From contig JAIVFJ010000083.1 in assembly GCA_025765615.1 (NCBI GenBank), positions 1 to 64,000 of the forward strand: a stretch of 64,000 nucleotides of DNA, written 5' to 3'. Positions 47,793 through 61,744 of this stretch are shown piece after piece. Origin of the DNA: Zopfochytrium polystomum. Taxonomy: Eukaryota > Chytridiomycota > Chytridiomycetes > Chytridiales > Chytridiaceae. Each line of letters starts with the position of its first letter. Positions within the stretch are counted from its first letter, which is position 1. The notes below the pieces were generated by a model that worked only from the letters and a program-made list of their open reading frames with translations, did no database searches and had not been told where the DNA came from. The translations under genes and the position numbers were made by a program.

Positions 47793-47845
47793 GGCTCTGG
47801 GCCCAGTCTGTCGGGGAGTGGCAGGGGCAACGGCAACGATGACAT
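45929..47845 (-). CDS. CDC123: CDC123 (D123) eIF2 assembly factor
   Basis: ATP-grasp protein that assembles translation factor eIF2 from its subunits and so controls start of translation. Six exons (47845-47532, 47415-47187, 47059-46618, 46466-46344, 46267-46154, 46098-45929) give 463 aa versus about 336 in human. Conserved blocks: [101 protein letters not shown]...VWLVDFNPF. The extra length is an N-terminal polyglutamine (16 Gln, encoded by CAG repeats) and an acidic/Arg-rich insertion. A shorter start at 47671 would remove the polyQ. The kinesin gene ends 128 bp upstream on the same strand. Confidence 0.9.
47744..47791. repeat. (CTG/CAG)16 trinucleotide repeat
   Basis: Sixteen uninterrupted CTG units on the plus strand, i.e. 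CAG on the coding (minus) strand, encoding the polyglutamine of the CDC123 N-terminus when the upstream ATG (47845) is used. Confidence 0.97.
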
Positions 47846-47973
47846 GGCCGTTTCTGACTTACTTTTCCAATCCGTCAAAGGACAAGCGCAAGGGCGATCA
47901 CGTGTTTTTGGGCATGATTCATCAAAGAAATAAATAAACAAAAAAGCCTGTGAGGCGAGAATACAGTGCAGGT

Positions 47974-51522
<3,549 letters not shown>

Positions 51523-52048
51523 GGCGAGAGGTCGCAGAACCGCCAGGCAAGATCGCTCTCTCGGTCAGGCTCAACGAACGAAAGACAGACAGACAGACAG
51601 GACAGGCTGAGGGGAAGAAATGAGGACGAATGGCAGAGGAGCGACGCGGTGCTGCGGTTTGGGTCTGTGACGGCGGTGTGACTCCTGCACTCGCTCGCTC
51701 GCTCGCCTACTCCCTATTTCTCTCCTCCCTTTTCTGGCACCACCGCCACCCTCTCTCCTTCCTCGCGAGGACGATGGGCGATACGTCCGGTCCGTCGAAA
51801 GTCCTGTGCTTGGTTTGCTGATTTTGGCTTTGGCAAGGGGGAAGGCCACCCACCGCACTGCACCTGAGGCCAACTATTTTAACGCTTTAATTTTTTTTTA
51901 ATTTTTTTTTTTTTTTTTTTTGTGTGAATGGCACTCACAACGACCTTCAAGGACCGATCTTGGCTTTTTTTTTTCGAATTTTCGGGCTTACAACCAAATG
52001 GGGCAAAAAAATAAAGGCTCAAGCAGCCCATAGTCCGATTCGTCCAAA

Positions 52049-52080
<32 letters not shown>

Positions 52081-52590
52081 AAAAAAGGCGGCAGAATCAA
52101 CAGTTAAAATCATAGGGTGACTGCCAGCAGAACCAACCTGAGGGCTTATCCGGCTGCTGGCTGGTCCGAAGTTCCCGCTTGTTACTAACGCTTCCAAAGG
52201 AGGTTTCCTTTGAAGCGAAAAATGTTGGAAGCGACACTTGTTGGCTTGGGGCTTTTGGGTTACGCATTTGAACCACTCAGTCCAGAATTGATTCCCGCCT
52301 GCCCGAGAACCGCTCTGCTGATTAAACATTTGCAGAGAAAAAGTAAACTGAAAACTACAAACGAATCAACCTGCTTTCTTCCCCACTCGTCTGTGTCCAT
52401 TGTGAAGAACTTCACCCCACCAAACGCGAGAATCCACGAACGTCGACATTACTTTTTTTATTACAATTCGAAGAGGATTCTGAACAGAAGCAAATTTCGA
52501 TAGAAAACATCAAAGCAAAACAGGGAGCCCGTCCATCGCGTATGAGAACACAGTCTTACTAAGTGTACGAAGCAGGAGCACTGTTATCAA
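51523..52590. other. intergenic with poly-A/T tracts; possible small minus-strand gene
   Basis: 1.07 kb between kinesin and acyl-CoA synthetase. Homopolymer runs: T-rich 51889-51921 and about 40 A at 52046-52086. A possible small minus-strand gene starts at the ATG near 52412 with a candidate 51-bp intron (to about 52320) and a segment containing FWTEWFKC, but I cannot complete it or name it. No other coding signal. Confidence 0.35.
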
Positions 52591-55342
52591 TCACGCACCA
52601 AGCTTGGCGTACATTTGATCGATGGCCGCCTGGTACTTCTTCTTCGCCTCATGGCGCTGATTGTTGTGGAGAATGTTAGAGGTGATGAGAGGTAGACCCA
52701 AGAGTTAGACACAACGCACTGAATTGAAGACGACGAAGAACATCTTCAGGTCCACCTTACCTTGAGTTTGAAAGTTGGCGTGAACAGGCCGTTCTCGACA
52801 GAGAATTGGTCGTGGTCGAGATGGACCGCCTTGACGTTTTCGAAGCCTTTCAGGCCTTCCTTCTTTCCGTACTCTTCCAATGCTTTCAAAACTGCTTTCC
52901 GCACTTCGGAGTCCTGGCACAGCTCTGCGAGCGAGCGCTGTCCGAACCCTTTCTCGGCGGCCCACTTGGGGAATGTCTCTTCGTCCGGAACAATAATTGC
53001 AACACAGACCGACTGCAGACTGTCGCCGTACACAAACGCCTGTGCCACCAACGGGTGCTTCTGGTAGACAATCTCCACCTTTTCTGGCGCAACGTACTCG
53101 CCTTGTGCAAGCTTGAAGATGTTCTTCACGCGGTCCACAATAGCGAGCCGGCCCATGCTGTCCCACATCCCGACGTCGCCCGTGTGGAGCCATCCGTCCG
53201 CGTCCAGCGTCTCAGCCGTCTTCTCGGGCGCCTGGTAGTACCCCTTGAAAACGAAGGAGCCACGCACACAAATCTCGCCGCGCGGGTACGGCTTGTCCTG
53301 CGAGGTGTAGTTCATGCTCGGAACGTCAACAAGCTTCACTTCGCAACACGCGAGCGGCACGCCGACGTGCCCGGACGAAAGGTCCTTCATGTCCGACACC
53401 GTCAGGCCGGCGCAGGTCTCGGTCTGCCCGTATCCTTCGTACACCTGACACGAGAAGCAGATTCGGAGGAACTCAACGACTTCGGCAGAGATGGGGGCCG
53501 CCCCTGTCAGTAGCATTCGGCAGCGGCCGCCGAGCCGATCGCGGACGCCTGCGAAAACGCGGTCCCAGAGCCAATGTGTGAGGATTCCGTTTTGGAGGTT
53601 GGCCTTCTTGGCTTGGTAGGCTTTGTGGAAGAGGAACTGAGATACAAAGCTTTTCTCCTTGACGCTCGCTTGCACCTTGTCGAAGATGCGGTTGTACAGG
53701 CGGGGAACACTGGGGAACACGGTGGGTTTCAGTTCGGCAACGTCGTCGAGCAGCTTAAGGGTGTCGCCCTGGTAGAAGCCTATCGCGCCTCCTTGATTGA
53801 CGCAGACAATTTGACACACCCGCTCGAAGACGTGAGCCAGGGGAAGATAAGAAATGTACACGTCGTCTGGTAGGATTCCGATGAAGCGACCAGCTCGGTA
53901 GCTCTCGTTGATCGAAGCACAGAAGCCAAGCATGTTACCATGACTCAGCATGACACCTTTCGGCGTTCCGGTGGTGCCTGTTGTTGATTGACGCGATGGC
54001 ATCGCCAAAGAAGAACCGTTAATGACCCCTGAAGATCACGAAACTCGTATCCAAACACATACCAGAGGTGTAGCAAATTGTTCCCAAAGTTTCGGTGGTT
54101 GGTGGGACGGGATCCACTGGGTTTTCACGACCTAGTTGTTCGACATCCAGGAATGAGTGAATTTCCAGCCCGGCCGCCTTTGCCAAGCTGATGATCTGCT
54201 CGTCCGGAGAATCCATCACGACTAGTGCTTTCAAATGAGGCAGTTTGGACTTGAGGGTGACAATGGTGGCGGCTTTATCCTTTGTGGCGAAAATGAGGGG
54301 CAGCTTCGTTTGATTGCAAATGAACTCAATCGATTCCGCTCCGAGTGTGTCATAGAGCGGGACGGTGACGTGAGAGAACATGAAGCAGCCTGTATGCCCG
54401 TGTAAGACGTAAGCGAGATGAGACGCATAAGAATCTAGTGGGCGCCTAAGAACCTTGTTCTGCAATAATCCACTCTGCGCGATTGATGGAGAAGAGGCCG
54501 ATGTTTGAGTTGGGGGCAAGCCCCAGCTTTGCCATGCCGCAGCTGAAAGCAATGACGAAAAGCGGTCAGACCAAAGAAGGAGGAGGGCGAGGTTGTTACC
54601 CAATGTTTTTCACGCGCTTGAAAACTTCATTGTACGTTTGCCAAACATAGGGCCCTGGGAGTATGTGCGTCGTGGATGAGCCCTCTGAAGCTACAAGGGC
54701 AAAAGGAAAGAAAGGACAGGGGCGGGAAAACAAGGAACCTGCAACACCGTTCGTGATGGGTCGAGTTCCGAGATATGGTTTCTCGCCTTTTTGTTTGGTT
54801 TTTGTTGTTTGTGGAAATTTTATGTTTTGGTTTTTTTTTTTTTTTTTGTTGTGTTTGTTTCGGATGGTCATTGGTATTGGTTGCAGTGACAACGGAAATG
54901 ACCGAGAGTGGGTAAGTGGTGGTCGCGTGATCGATGGGGGCGGAAATGGGGAGCACGACATTAGTACGACGCCGTCGTTAACGAAGGCGCTCGCACGTAC
55001 CTGCAATCTTTACTCCGTGGAGAAAGTTTTCGTAGACAGTCTTGATGCCTTCGGGGAGCGTGACGACCTTTCCGTTGGGAAGGAAAGCGCTGACACGCGG
55101 CTGGGGAATGGGGAGGAAGGTGGGGAAAGGGATGAGGTGGCTGCTCGTCAGATGCGTGCGTGGAGGATCACGCGAAGGTGGTATGCGGGCCAGGAGCTTC
55201 GAATGGCAGCGATCACCAGCCACGGGAGACATGGTTGAAGCGGGAGGAGAGTGGGTCCTGCACGTGATACCTTTCCTTCGCCGGGGATGGAAGGCGCCCC
55301 GGGAACTTCCTTGGTGAAAGACTTGACGTCGAGCATGCCCAT
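52591..55342 (-). CDS. long-chain fatty acid-CoA ligase (ACSL/FAA family)
   Basis: AMP-forming enzyme that activates long-chain fatty acids to acyl-CoA for lipid synthesis or beta-oxidation, membrane associated. Seven exons (55342-55271, 55100-55001, 54690-54600, 54542-54454, 54389-54063, 53977-52761, 52656-52591) give 653 aa, normal for the family. Motifs: the AMP/ATP loop YTSGTTGTPKG (about 224-234, built across an intron), HVTVPLYDTLG, YLPLAHVFER, GYGQTETCAG, GEICVRG, WLHTGDVGMWD and the catalytic lysine region NIFKLAQGEYVAPEKVE. The N-terminal part resembles fungal/plant peroxisomal or ER forms (SFTKEVPG near the start). Two introns near the 5' end are long (170 and 310 bp). Confidence 0.95.
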
Positions 55343-56610
55343 CTTTGACGGCGTCTGGGTGGGTGAGTGGTGGGTGGGTGGTCAGTGGGGGGTGTGGAAG
55401 GTGGCCCGGTGGGTTGTTGTTGTTGTTGCTGCTGATGAGCAGGCAGGGAGGCGGGCGGGCGCAGAGGGCAGCGCAACGACGAGACGAACGAACAAAATGA
55501 TGGGAGCCTCCACGCTTCCCTCTTGGTCCGAACCTTTTATGCCTCGGCAGCCTCTTCCAGGTTTCCTTCTATTTCTTTCCTTTTGCCTTTTCTTGTTTGT
55601 TTGTTTCGTTCGTCCTTTGCAATTGCCCCCCCATGGAAAAGCAAAAGCGAAAAAAAGTGTCGGAGACAAACCGAGACAAAAGACAATTGTTGGTCCAGAT
55701 CGAGCAAAAATAAGCAAAGGGAGACAGTGCAAGACATCCACCCAGCAAAAAATTTATATATTTGTTTCCTTTCGACCCTCACGAGGAGACAAACGAACTG
55801 CGACTGACGCTCGCCGATTCGTCAAAGCAAGGGGGCAAAAAAAAGAAAGATAATAAAGTAATAACAAAATAAACATAGAATCAAATGACAGCATCGCCCT
55901 CGTGACCATTTTCTGTTTGTTCCCTCGGTTTCCCTGCCGAGTCGCAGGGTGTCTGTCTGTCTGTCTCCTCGGTCTGGCTTCCCGCGCTTTCCCCGCACAC
56001 ACAACTCAACGGGGTCCAAACGATTTTTTTACGGCCTGCTTGGTGCTACTTTTTTGACGAGGAAAGTACAAAATAAAATCAAAAAGAGGAAAGGAAGAAG
56101 AGAAGCAAAAAAAAAGGAAATCAGAAGTGGAAGGAAAATATGAAAAAAGGACGAAAATCATAGATTCTTGTTGGAATATGCCCCCGCGAAGAAAGAAAAA
56201 AAAAAGGGAGAAGTTGATCACAGACTTGACTTGTCACGCCGTCTCGCCCTCCCGCCTGCGATCGCGACCACGATCACCATCACTTGCCTCACTGCCGGAT
56301 TCCAACACCTTACCAGGGAGAGCGCGCGAAGATCCATCAACCCTGCCTGACCAACGATCAAAAGAGCAATCCATCATCGCACACCAGCGATTGTCGATCG
56401 AGGGATCGAACCGAAGCTGTCCACTGTGTCAAGAAAGCGATCGTCTTCACCAGTCAGCTATACAGCCACTGTTTTACGCCCACCAATCACGTGACTCATT
56501 TCTCTCGAAAGCGAACTATCACAAATCGAAAATCCAATTGCTTAGTATCCCAATTCCATTTCAACCCCACCCTTCGGAACCCCCTTAACAAACCTTTTCC
56601 CTGACACAAT
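55343..56610. other. promoter of ACSL gene and unresolved 5' part of the copia element
   Basis: 1.27 kb without convincing genes. The copia element's 5' LTR and leader should lie here, but with only one LTR in the window its ends cannot be fixed, and no primer binding site matching the usual initiator-tRNA start (TGGTA) was seen before the gag ATG. A-rich tracts near 55840 and 56100-56200. Confidence 0.4.
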
Positions 56611-57936
56611 ATGAGCGTCAAACTAGTCCACCAGGCCCTCAATAACCCCATCTACTTTGACACATGGTACGAAGACGTACTTGGCTATCTCGCTGGCAAG
56701 GATGCACTTGCTACTATTAGCCTTCGAGCAGCACGACGTGCCGGCGCAGCCGCCAGAGCTGGAACTGGTGCTGACGCTGCTGCTGCCACTGGAGCTGCTA
56801 CTGGAGCTGCTGCTGGAGCCGGCCCTGCTGCTGCCGGTGCAGGATTCGTCAACTGGACTGCTGCAGCACCCCCCGATGTGGAGCGATCAGATGTCATGCG
56901 TATCCTCCCAGTACATGTACCCAATCATCCACAGTATGTCGGCTACTGGACCTTCAGTGACAACGGAACTGTCTTTCCTGGAACCTATGCGCAAAACAAG
57001 CTGGCTATGATGCACATTCGGAATCATGTTGGCGAAAACCTCAAGCAAAAGATTAGTGGCATCTACTTTGTCTTCGAGGCCCTTGCTGAACTCAAGCACA
57101 AAGTCGGCCGTGTCGACCCTGCACAGGTTATGAACCTTATTGACGAGTTCAAGAAACTCCGCATTGGAGAGAAAGAAAGAATCATGGACTTCCAGCAGAA
57201 ATTTGAGACGCACTATGCATCCCTACAGCGTGCACGGGAACTCACTCCAATCGACATGCGCAACCAGATTGAAATAACCCTAAGTTTTCGTTCTGCTGTC
57301 CATGTACTAAACCAAAGTTTCAAGAACAACAATTACTGGTTTCCCCAAGTCAACCACTATATGAGCAAGATTGATGACGGCACCATCACAGACATCACTG
57401 GTCTGTTTGATTACCTGAAGATTATGGAGGCTCGCAACCGCAACCCTGAAGACTTCGTGGAGCCACCTGCCGACCCAGTGAACGAGGCAGCCCTACTCAG
57501 TGGTCCCCAAGGTCGACGGAAGGATGGCCACTCCCGACAGGCAGACAGGTCAGAGCGGCGTCATGCTCGCTTTGACTCTCGTGAGAACCAGCGCAGCAAC
57601 CGTCGGGAGAGGCCTCGTAAGGAACGACCTGACCGAGGTGGTCGCCAGAACCAGGAGCAGTCTGAGCGTCGCCACAGTCAGAGAGAGAGGAACAGCAACA
57701 ACAACCCACCTCCAGCATCGGCAACTGTTGACCAACAGCAACAAGATGCTTCAGTAGTTGACAGTGTTGTCGTCTGTCACCAGTGTGGCCTCAAGAACCA
57801 CTATGCCAGAGACTGCCTTGCAAAGAAAGCAGATGCCCCAGTCGCCCTTGTTGCAGCCCTGGATGCCTCACAGTCTCTCAGCGAGTATGAGACTGAGTCT
57901 GACTACAGTGATTCAGGGGAGTCAAATTTTCAGTAG
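56611..57936 (+). CDS. copia Gag with CCHC zinc knuckle
   Basis: Structural protein of the virus-like particle, 441 aa. A Gly/Ala-rich low-complexity stretch (about 38-75) follows the first 35 residues; the capsid-like helical core is about 85-290; a basic Arg-rich region (about 310-380) leads to the RNA-binding zinc knuckle CHQCGLKNHYARDC (about 389-402). The acidic, Ser-rich C-terminus ends in NFQ. The last codons AAT TTT lie in the slippery heptamer of the gag-pol frameshift signal. The ATG is preceded by A-rich leader (ACACAATATG). The gag frame has no breaks. Confidence 0.85.
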   Translation: MSVKLVHQALNNPIYFDTWYEDVLGYLAGKDALATISLRAARRAGAAARAGTGADAAAATGAATGAAAGAGPAAAGAGFVNWTAAAPPDVERSDVMRILPVHVPNHPQYVGYWTFSDNGTVFPGTYAQNKLAMMHIRNHVGENLKQKISGIYFVFEALAELKHKVGRVDPAQVMNLIDEFKKLRIGEKERIMDFQQKFETHYASLQRARELTPIDMRNQIEITLSFRSAVHVLNQSFKNNNYWFPQVNHYMSKIDDGTITDITGLFDYLKIMEARNRNPEDFVEPPADPVNEAALLSGPQGRRKDGHSRQADRSERRHARFDSRENQRSNRRERPRKERPDRGGRQNQEQSERRHSQRERNSNNNPPPASATVDQQQQDASVVDSVVVCHQCGLKNHYARDCLAKKADAPVALVAALDASQSLSEYETESDYSDSGESNFQ

Positions 57937-57958
57937 GCCCGAGGCCTCCACCTCGGGC
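57924..57958 (+). promoter_or_regulatory. -1 programmed ribosomal frameshift signal (gag-pol)
   Basis: Slippery heptamer A AAT TTT (57924-57930) read in the gag frame, 6-nt spacer containing the gag stop TAG (57934-57936), then a perfect 8-bp GC-rich hairpin: GCCCGAGG (57937-57944), loop 57945-57950, CCTCGGGC (57951-57958). A -1 slip enters exactly the frame that encodes protease and integrase. Confidence 0.8.
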
Positions 57959-59865
57959 GCACCAAAAGAGAACCTCTCACTTCCGCTCTGCACCTCATGT
58001 TCCGAAATCTGTTGCCCTTCTCTCATCGCACTCAGCTGTCTTCAGAGAGTCCCCAATCGTTGTTGACACTGGCTGCCCAAGGACCATTCTCAAAGACCTC
58101 CACCTGTTCACCTCATACGAAGAGAAAGACTCCACTGTCGGCACCATAGATGAGGAGTCCCCACCACTCAAGACGAAGGGATCTGGCTCAGCGAGGATTA
58201 CTCTATCAAACGGTGTCGAAATTGTCATCAAGAAAGCATTCTACGCGCCAACTGCATTATACAGTCTCATTGCCACCAATGACATTGAGAGAGACGGGAA
58301 GTTCTTTGTCTCTATGGATGTGGATAAACCTGGCACCATATTCAACAAAAGCGATAGAACTCCTGTTGGTCGTTGCACCAAACGTCTTGGGCTCCACTTC
58401 CTCGTCACCAAGAATTCAAGACTACACCGCCTCAGCCATGCCTCTGCTGCCATTATCGCCCTTGCCCACCGCGAACACTACCCAAGCCCAGACGGGCCAC
58501 CACCTGTTGTGAGCAAGGCCGAAAGTCTCCAGATTGCAGAGGTTGAAAGACTTCATCGCACCCTGGGACACGTCAGCTTCCAGCGCCTTGGCTACATGCT
58601 CCACCACCGGACGACAGCAGACCTACCACCCATCGATGCTTCGTACCCCACAAAGTGCCAAACTTGCGTCGCTGCCAAGATGCGCCAAAAGCCATTCCCA
58701 GAGCGTGATGAGGAACAACTCCCATTTGCCCACACCCTCAACGTTGATGTCAACTCTATCCCCATTACTTCCTTTGATGGCTACAACTATGCAATCACTG
58801 TTGTTTGCAAGAGCAGTCGTTTCTCTTGGGACATTCCTATTGCTCGCAAGAGCGATGCATTACCGTTTCTAATTCGCCTGATTCTCTTTCTTGAGAAAAC
58901 GGAGGGACGCAAAGTATAGGTCATCCGATTGGATCGTGGCAAGGAGAGCTTCAATCGGACCTTCAAGTCCTTCTGCGACTCCCATGGAATTCAGCTCAAG
59001 GCGTCTCCTTCACGCACAGCCCAGATGAACTCTGTCGCAGAACGCCACATCCAAACTGTCACAGACATGACCTGGTCACTTCTACTTGGCGCACCTAATG
59101 TTCCACTCACATTTTGGAGTTACGCTTACCGTCAAGCTTCGCAAATCAAGAACTGTCTACCAAACATCCAGCGTGGCATCCTCTCTCCGTTCGAAAGCCG
59201 CCACCACATCCCACCAATGGTTGGCCACTTTCGCACCTTTGGCTCCAAGTGTTTCTACCGCGTTAGCCAAGCTTCGTAAGAAACTCGATCCCAAAGGCCG
59301 TCCTGCCGTTTACCTTGGCAGTCCCTCGCGCTCCATTGCTGTCCTGTGGGAGCTCCAAGAGCAGCGGATCATCTACCAGCGTTATCGTGACATTGAGTTT
59401 TTTGAAGATGAATTCCCCCAGTTCTTGGGAGTTCACGCTGTGAGGGGGGGATTTGGGGACATCAGCGTTAATCTCCCTTCACTTTCAGACTTGGATGACC
59501 CTGCATATGAGAAAGCAGTTCAATCAATTGTAGATGCAGAACAGCACCTTCACCAGCTACTTCAGCAGAAAACCCAGCAGAAACATCAGCGCCAGAGTAA
59601 GGGGGAGCACAGCAGCACACCAGCGCCAGCACCAAAGAAGCGAGTTCCCCCACGCAAGCCATCATCACCAGTGAGGCTACCATCAGTGAGCATCTCAGCA
59701 GAGCCTCCACCACCAACAGCTGTGCCTGCACCAGATGTCGAGCAGGAGCCACCCCCCAAACGGAAGCGCAGCACAACAAAGAAACCAGCAGCAGTTGCTG
59801 GGCAGGAGCCACCCCCTAAGAGGAAGCCAGGCCAACCAAGGAAACACCCAATCCCACCTGACCCG
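57930..59865 (+). pseudogene. copia pol: protease and integrase, with breaks
   Basis: Frame entered by -1 frameshifting. Protease active site VVDTGCPRT at about 58059. Then the GAG-pre-integrase zinc motif: H...H in LHRTLGHVS (about 58553) and C..C in CQTCVAAK (about 58658). Integrase catalytic triad: Asp in LNVDVNS (about 58742), Asp in RLDRGKE (about 58926) and Glu in NSVAERHIQ (about 59027). TAG at 58917-58919 interrupts the core just before the second Asp, and the frame is lost by one base near 59255-59275 (TAA at 59277), continuing in the next frame as KLRKKLDPKG. A Pro/Lys-rich linker with repeated EPPPKRK units follows to the putative splice donor at 59866. The protein is therefore not made intact from this copy unless by readthrough. 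Confidence 0.8.
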
Positions 59866-59930
59866 GTGAGTCACTCCAAACTTCACTAAACTAATTCTTT
59901 CCTTTCTACACCATTCCCTTTTCAAATTTC

Positions 59931-59935
59931 CTCTT
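59931..59935. repeat. target site duplication, left copy (CTCTT)
   Basis: CTCTT immediately before the gypsy LTR; identical to 62978-62982. Five-base duplications are what Ty3/gypsy integrases produce. Confidence 0.95.
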
Positions 59936-60243
59936 TGTCAGGAACAGGGCAGGACAGGACAAGGCAGACAAGGATCTGAGAGGAGTGATGATTGTATTGG
60001 AAACAATAATTCACTTGAGGGATGGGACAGGTCCCCCATCCCCCTTTTATACCTTTTGAGAGTCTTCCTTGTCAAGACTCAAAGAAAGTTCCAGAAAGAG
60101 CAATTAGTAATACAATGATACCAATGATACCAATGACAACAAGACAAGTCAGGATAGCAAAGAAGGTTCCAGAAGGTTCCACAAGGTTCCATGAAGGAAT
60201 GTTCTAGAAGGTTCCAGAGGTTTCCAGAGGGTGATTCATAACA
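59936..60243 (-). repeat. gypsy 3' LTR (left copy)
   Basis: 308 bp, begins TGTTATGAATC and ends TGACA on the element's strand. No difference from the right copy was seen by eye. Confidence 0.95.
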
Positions 60244-60760
60244 TCATCTCCCCCTTTTAGGCCTCTTCTGCAACTTGGTGGGGTACCTGGTCTTGAACTT
60301 GAGCAGAAGGTCTTGGCAGTGAGTGAGGTTTGACTCAGGTTCCCAGGTGTTGTCAGCATCTGAGTAACCTTTCCACTTGACAAGGAACTTGAGTGTCCTT
60401 CCAAACCACTTGGCATCCAAGATTTGTTCAACCTCAAATTCCTCTTCACCTTCTACCTCAACTGGAGGAGGAGGAGGAACAACTCTGCCTGGAATGGAAT
60501 TGGCCACAAACTTCTCCAAAAGGCTGACATGGAAAACTGGGTGGATCTTCATGGATGCAGGGAGATCCAGCTTGAAGGTGACTGGATTGATTTGCTCCAA
60601 GATCTTGAAAGGTCCCAACTTGAGGTTGTCTAGCTTGGGACTTGGTCTTTTGGTCTGCAAGTTATTCCTCAGAAGCCAAACTTGCTGACCCACAGCAAGG
60701 TCATGATCCATTCTGTGAGTGTTGGCAAATCTTGAGGCATCTTCTTGGGATGATTTGAAT
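60244..60760 (-). pseudogene. gypsy integrase C-terminal fragment with chromodomain
   Basis: About 170 residues of the end of integrase: a DNA-binding C-terminal region (RFANTHRMDHDLAVGQQVWLL, then the GPFKILEQINPVTFKLDLP block typical of this class) and a chromodomain: EFEVEQILDAKWFGRTLKFL, VKWKGYSDADNTWEPESNL. Chromodomains of chromoviruses target integration to chromatin marks such as methylated H3K9. The upstream integrase, with its catalytic core, is missing and the join lies near 60750-60830. This frame differs from the protease frame. The stop TGA (60246-60244) directly abuts the LTR, so the last codons overlap the polypurine tract. Confidence 0.85.
60247..60258 (-). promoter_or_regulatory. 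polypurine tract (plus-strand primer)
   Basis: AAAAGGGGGAGA three bases upstream of the 3' LTR on the element's strand; the position is that of the primer for second-strand DNA synthesis in LTR elements. Confidence 0.8.
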
Positions 60761-61738
60761 CTTGTGAGGCTTGGGGTCCTTGGTAATAGCATGGGCCCAC
60801 ACACTGCCAGGAAGCAGTGAAAGGTGTGTCTTGGATGGTGGGGTGAAACCATCTCCCCCTTCAGGTGCAAGGTCTGTCCTTCTGTGCTCATCAGCAGTGG
60901 GGCTTGAATTGTTGACTGGGAACTGTGATTCTTGAATCTTTGACTGAGGGTTCTGTTCTTGGCAAAGACTGTGAGCTGTGGAGCTTGAATCAAGAATTTG
61001 GACTGTGAACTGTGGTGCTTGAATCTTTGACTGTGGGTTCTGTGAACTACAGACTTGGCCATGACTGTGAGCTCTATGAGCTGTACTGGAATCTTGACTA
61101 TGAACTGTGAACTGTGAAACTTGAATCTTGGCTGGGATCTGTGAGCTGCAGGCTGATACTGGAGCTGTCATTTGTGGTTGACCTTGGATACTAGGCTGAG
61201 AACCTTGAATCAGGGACTTGAGAGCATGAGACTTGGAGGCTTGACTTGAGTTTTGGGTGACTGTTCCAATTGGTGGAGGTTGGACTTGACCAGTGACCCA
61301 ATCAATGGCAGGGTTCTGGGCTTGCAGCCATTGTAATCCCAGGATGACAGAGAATGTGGGTGAGCCAAGATCCAATACTTCCAGGTTGACCATGGATGGT
61401 GGAAAGTCTTGGATGTGGAGGTTTAGCTTGGTTTCATGGCTGATTTCCTTGAACAGAGCATGATTGGCAAAGTGGACCTTGAGGGGTGTGGATTTCTTGA
61501 TGGTGGGAATGGCACAAGACTTGGCAAGGGTGGCATCAATGATGTTGCAGGATGATCCAGAGTCTATAAGGGCCTTGGTTGTGATGGTTGACTTGGGTGA
61601 GAGTTGAATCTTGACATCCATGGTGAGTTGGTGGGGCTTGGAATCTGAGGTGTTTGTGGTGCTGGTGGTGGTGATAAAACAGGGGCAGCTTGGAGGAGGG
61701 TCCAGGGAATTGCCCCTCAGTGAGCCTGGACCTGGGAG
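60701..61738 (-). pseudogene. gypsy protease and downstream low-complexity region (truncated pol)
   Basis: Frame reached from gag by -1 frameshift at 61744-61738. The aspartic protease contains the active-site block ALIDSGSSCNIID (about 61565-61530) and the second-half signature VILGLQWLQ (about 61345). After it, in place of reverse transcriptase, come about 100 residues of Ser/Gln-rich sequence built from degenerate repeats, then the frame ends at 60701 out of phase with the integrase fragment. Length about 345 aa. RT and RNase H are absent, so only Gag and protease could be produced. Confidence 0.8.
60905..61150 (-). repeat. degenerate internal tandem repeats in gypsy pol
   Basis: Units of roughly 60-65 bp recur around motifs reading CTTGAATC(T/A) and GACTGTGAGCTGTG on the plus strand, with 10-25% differences. 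They encode the recurring SQNPQSKIQ...QFTVQ pattern. Their presence at the deletion junction suggests the element was shortened by slippage or recombination between short repeats. Confidence 0.6.
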
Positions 61739-61744
61739 TTTGGG
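61699..61744 (-). promoter_or_regulatory. -1 programmed ribosomal frameshift signal (gypsy gag-pol)
   Basis: On the minus strand: slippery heptamer C CCA AAC (61744-61738) in the gag frame, 5-nt spacer, then an 8-bp perfect stem GGTCCAGG (61732-61725) with CCTGGACC (61706-61699), 18-nt loop containing the gag stop. A -1 slip gives the protease frame. Confidence 0.75.

Noticed and set aside
56385..56420. T-loop-like GGTTCGATCCC on the minus strand, suggesting a tRNA or primer site
   Set aside because: The flanking bases do not form a 5-bp T stem, and no other tRNA arms fit.
60022..60207. 61-codon open frame repeated exactly at 62756-62941
   Set aside because: It is LTR sequence read on the strand opposite to the element; it repeats only because the LTR does.
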